Shown here in pieces: positions 62,313-64,000 of a stretch of 64,000 nt of DNA. Origin of the DNA: JAGPUQ01 sp036961295 (GTDB taxonomy: Bacteria; Pseudomonadota; Gammaproteobacteria; Pseudomonadales; Porticoccaceae). Position 1 is the first letter of the stretch; each line of letters opens with the position of its first letter. The stretch is taken from positions 1,853,469 to 1,917,468 of the forward strand of contig JBALVX010000001.1 of assembly GCA_036961295.1 (NCBI GenBank), written 5' to 3'. The translations under genes and the position numbers were made by a program. The notes beneath the pieces were generated by a model, which made no database searches, was not told where the DNA came from, and worked only from the letters and a program-made list of their open reading frames with translations.

Positions 62313-62414
62313 CCTGGCTTCACCATCACCGCCGAACCCATTACCATGCTCACCATCACCGGTGCGCTACTGGTGGTCTGTGGCGCTACGGTAGTTGCCA
62401 TCCGCAAGCGTTAA
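62313..62414 (+). pseudogene. remnant of an EamA transporter gene 3' end
   Basis: This short stretch encodes PGFTITAEP followed by the EamA C-terminal helix (TMLTITGALLVVCGATVVA) and the terminal KR plus TAA, matching the last 34 codons of the gene at 54664. Nothing upstream resembles the rest of that gene, and the frame runs into unrelated sequence. It is the right copy of the direct repeat that brackets the metal-efflux cassette. Confidence 0.88.
62316..62414 (+). repeat. right copy of the direct repeat flanking the metal-efflux cassette
   Basis: This copy aligns without gaps to 55492-55590, with 88 of 99 identical bases. It differs from the left copy in seven codons that change residues, for example a terminal IRKR instead of MGKR. 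Confidence 0.9.
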
Positions 62415-62481
62415 ACGGACACTTAAAGGCAAGCGTCCAAGATAGATCAACACTCGCGCTGTTTAGGGAGGGATAAGCACC

Positions 62482-63819
62482 ATGCCCCACTACCGCCGCA
62501 CCACCCTGTTCGCAACTCTCGGTATCCTGCTGACCTCGGCATTAGTATGGACCTGCATTTGGGTTCAACCCTATGCCAGCGCATTCATACGCAATAAACA
62601 TTTGGTCTTCGCCGCAAGCGATATTGACTCTGACCCCAGACAAACCATCGCCCCATCAAACCTGCCGCTAACCACCGCGCCCGGCTTTAACATCACCCTG
62701 TTTGCCGAAGGTATCGACGGCGCACGCGGTATCCATTACAGCCCTTTTGGCCTGGTAGTCTCCAGCCCCAAACGCGGGGAAGTGTATTTGTTACAAGATA
62801 GTAATAATGATGGCCGCGCCGACCAGACTAGGACACTACTCAGTGGTTTAAACCGTCCTTCGGGTATTACCGCTGACGATAAATGGTTATACATCGCAGA
62901 AACCGATGCCATTGTGCGGATTGAACTTGCGCTACTCGCAAACGCCGCAGTAAAAGACAGTACCCAAAATAAGGCCCAAGAAAAAGACGGAAACGCCGCC
63001 TTACAGCGCATTGTCCGTTTGCCCGGTGGCGGCAACCACTGGCGGCGGGCCATCGGTATCGGCCCCGATAAGCAACTGTATGTCGCCGTGGGTTCGACCT
63101 GTAACGTGTGCATCGAAACCGATCCACACCGCGCCGTAATCCTGCGCTTTAATCCCGAGGGCAGCGTTGCCGAAGCTGCCAAAACAGAAGCGGAAATCGT
63201 CGCCACCGGCATCCGTAACAGCGCCGGGTTCGACTGGAACCCCGACGACCAACAGCTCTACGCCACCGACAATGGCCGCGACTGGCTCGGCGATGACTTC
63301 CCACCAGACGAACTCAACCTCGTTGAGCACGGTGGGTTTTACGGCTGGCCCTACGTCAATGGCGGTAGCGCCCAACAAGCCCCGGTAAGCGACCCGGATT
63401 TCGGCAACCACGCTAATGTACAAGACCAAACCAGTATTCCGCCCGTCCACCACTTTCGCGCCCACAACGCACCCCTGGGCATCCGCTTTAATCGCAGTAA
63501 CAAACTGCCAGCGAAGTACCAGCGCAGCGCATTTGTCGCCCTGCACGGTTCCTGGAACCGCAGCGAGCCGGATGGCTATAAAGTGGTTGCCCTGATCTGG
63601 ACAGAGCAGGGAATTATTGAAGAAGACTTTGTGACCGGGTTTTTAAGCTCTGATCAGTTAAGCTCTGACCAGTTAAGCCCCGACACATCAATCCCGAAAG
63701 GCGGGGTTTACGGACGCCCCGCCGAGCTGACCCAGGCACCGAATGGCGATTTATATATTACCGACGACTACCGAGGGCGAATCTATCGAGTTGCTTATCG
63801 CGGTGGTGTTAACGACTAG
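62482..63819 (+). CDS. PQQ-dependent sugar (sorbosone-type) dehydrogenase
   Basis: This 445-residue protein has an N-terminal membrane helix or signal (about residues 8-28), then a six-bladed propeller of the soluble PQQ glucose/sorbosone dehydrogenase family. Recognisable segments are GLNRPSGI, GIRNSAGFDWNP, ELNLVEHGGFYGWPYVNGG, APLGIRFN, ALHGSWNRSEPDGYKV and NGDLYITDDYRGRIYRV. It probably oxidises an aldose or similar compound in the periplasm, if PQQ is available. An Asn/Lys-rich insertion (KDSTQNKAQEKDG) and a 15-bp repeat (LSSDQ) sit in loops. Confidence 0.87.
   Translation: MPHYRRTTLFATLGILLTSALVWTCIWVQPYASAFIRNKHLVFAASDIDSDPRQTIAPSNLPLTTAPGFNITLFAEGIDGARGIHYSPFGLVVSSPKRGEVYLLQDSNNDGRADQTRTLLSGLNRPSGITADDKWLYIAETDAIVRIELALLANAAVKDSTQNKAQEKDGNAALQRIVRLPGGGNHWRRAIGIGPDKQLYVAVGSTCNVCIETDPHRAVILRFNPEGSVAEAAKTEAEIVATGIRNSAGFDWNPDDQQLYATDNGRDWLGDDFPPDELNLVEHGGFYGWPYVNGGSAQQAPVSDPDFGNHANVQDQTSIPPVHHFRAHNAPLGIRFNRSNKLPAKYQRSAFVALHGSWNRSEPDGYKVVALIWTEQGIIEEDFVTGFLSSDQLSSDQLSPDTSIPKGGVYGRPAELTQAPNGDLYITDDYRGRIYRVAYRGGVND
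63643..63687 (+). repeat. 15-bp tandem repeat x3 in the dehydrogenase gene
   Basis: Three 15-bp units starting TTAAGCTCTGA encode LSSDQ-LSSDQ-LSPDT in a propeller loop. The first two differ by one base. Confidence 0.9.
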
Positions 63820-63928
63820 AAAATAAAAAAACACCGCCTTTAAAGCCCCGCAACCTTGACAAAAAGCAGCAAAATCGCCAGAATTCGCGACCTTTTCAAG
63901 CCCATCACTCCGATGGCAATCCTACAAT

Positions 63929-64000
63929 GGCTACGTAGCTCAGCTGGTTAGAGCACAGCATTCATAATGCTGGGGTCGGTGGTTCAAGTCCACCCGTAGC
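63929..64000 (+). tRNA. tRNA-Met (CAT anticodon), elongator type, cut by window end
   Basis: The sequence begins GGCTACGTAGCTC and has the anticodon loop TTCATAA (CAT) and a GGTTCAAGTCC T-arm. The acceptor stem G1-C72 pairing implies the elongator form rather than initiator. The last two acceptor bases and CCA fall outside the window. Confidence 0.93.

Larger units (their letters stand above)
62180..62481. other. spacer after the efflux cassette
   Basis: This 302-bp spacer contains an 8-bp GCCCGGGC palindrome (62299-62306), the EamA remnant, and a strong GGGAGGGA ribosome site before the dehydrogenase gene. There is no integrase, inverted-repeat pair or RNA gene. Confidence 0.7.

Noticed and set aside
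55492..62414. Insertion-sequence composite transposon
   Set aside because: The flanking repeats are a transporter gene end, not an insertion sequence; there are no terminal inverted repeats, transposase or short target duplication.
63805..63845. Hairpin at the dehydrogenase stop
   Set aside because: GGTGGTGTT can pair with AACACCGCC, but the loop is long and the expected T run is missing.

Overview
This 64-kb window reads as a chromosome segment of a free-living, probably marine gammaproteobacterium, Cellvibrionales- or Pseudomonas-like. That placement is an inference from gene order: mreB-mreC-mreD-maf-rng-yhdP-nit, gatC-gatA-gatB followed by a PA4642-family gene, hemA-prfA-prmC, and TPR lipoprotein-lolB-ispE-tRNA-Gln-prs-rplY-pth-ychF. 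These blocks are core housekeeping. I saw no prophage, insertion sequence, integrase, transposase, CRISPR array or rRNA.

Layout. 1-7.5 kb: the 5' part of an MMPL/RND-type exporter and a DUF4197 gene on the minus strand, diverging from an unrecognised 1398-residue membrane protein that ends inside a convergent pirin gene. 7.6-13.6 kb: a complete soluble NAD-dependent molybdenum formate dehydrogenase operon (fdsG-fdsB-fdsA-fdhD-fdsD). 13.9-16.9 kb: a cupin protein, a periplasmic MsrB, a Bax-inhibitor-1-type membrane protein and a Nit amidohydrolase. 16.9-25.5 kb: the minus-strand shape and envelope block mreBCD-maf-rng-yhdP. 25.7-33.4 kb: plus-strand gatCAB, a PA4642-family protein, a SulP anion transporter and a bifunctional beta-oxidation enzyme. 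33.5-39 kb: beta-carbonic anhydrase, CysZ, RhlB-type helicase, DoxX protein and a membrane-anchored FMN glutamate-synthase-like protein. 39-43.7 kb: MATE exporter, PilZ protein, lipoprotein, luciferase-like oxidoreductase, YdcZ-type transporter and tautomerase. 43.9-55.6 kb: the hemA and lolB/prs/ychF blocks, ending in an EamA transporter. 55.7-62.2 kb: a four-gene heavy-metal efflux cassette (CzcI-like, CzcC, CzcB, CzcA types). 62.3-64 kb: a remnant of an EamA gene end, a PQQ-type sugar dehydrogenase and a tRNA-Met cut by the window edge.

Two signals are not explained by ordinary annotation. First, the last 99 bp of eamA (55492-55590) recur downstream of the efflux cassette (62316-62414) at 88/99 identity, in frame and with the same stop. 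The roughly 6.7-kb metal-efflux cassette is therefore bracketed by direct repeats, which suggests acquisition next to, or through, the eamA 3' end. Second, the window is full of short degenerate tandem duplications. Each locus has its own unit sequence. In spacers the units are about 10-21 bp, commonly not multiples of three, and several begin at or include the stop codon of the upstream gene. Inside coding sequence the units I found are all multiples of three (12, 15 or 30 bp) and lie in termini, linkers or loops. This looks like a lineage-wide microduplication process filtered by reading-frame selection.

Functional links. Formate oxidation feeds NADH to the cell. SulP transport together with beta-carbonic anhydrase may serve inorganic-carbon handling. 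The efflux cassette forms a tripartite metal exporter with a candidate operator dyad upstream at 55650-55672.
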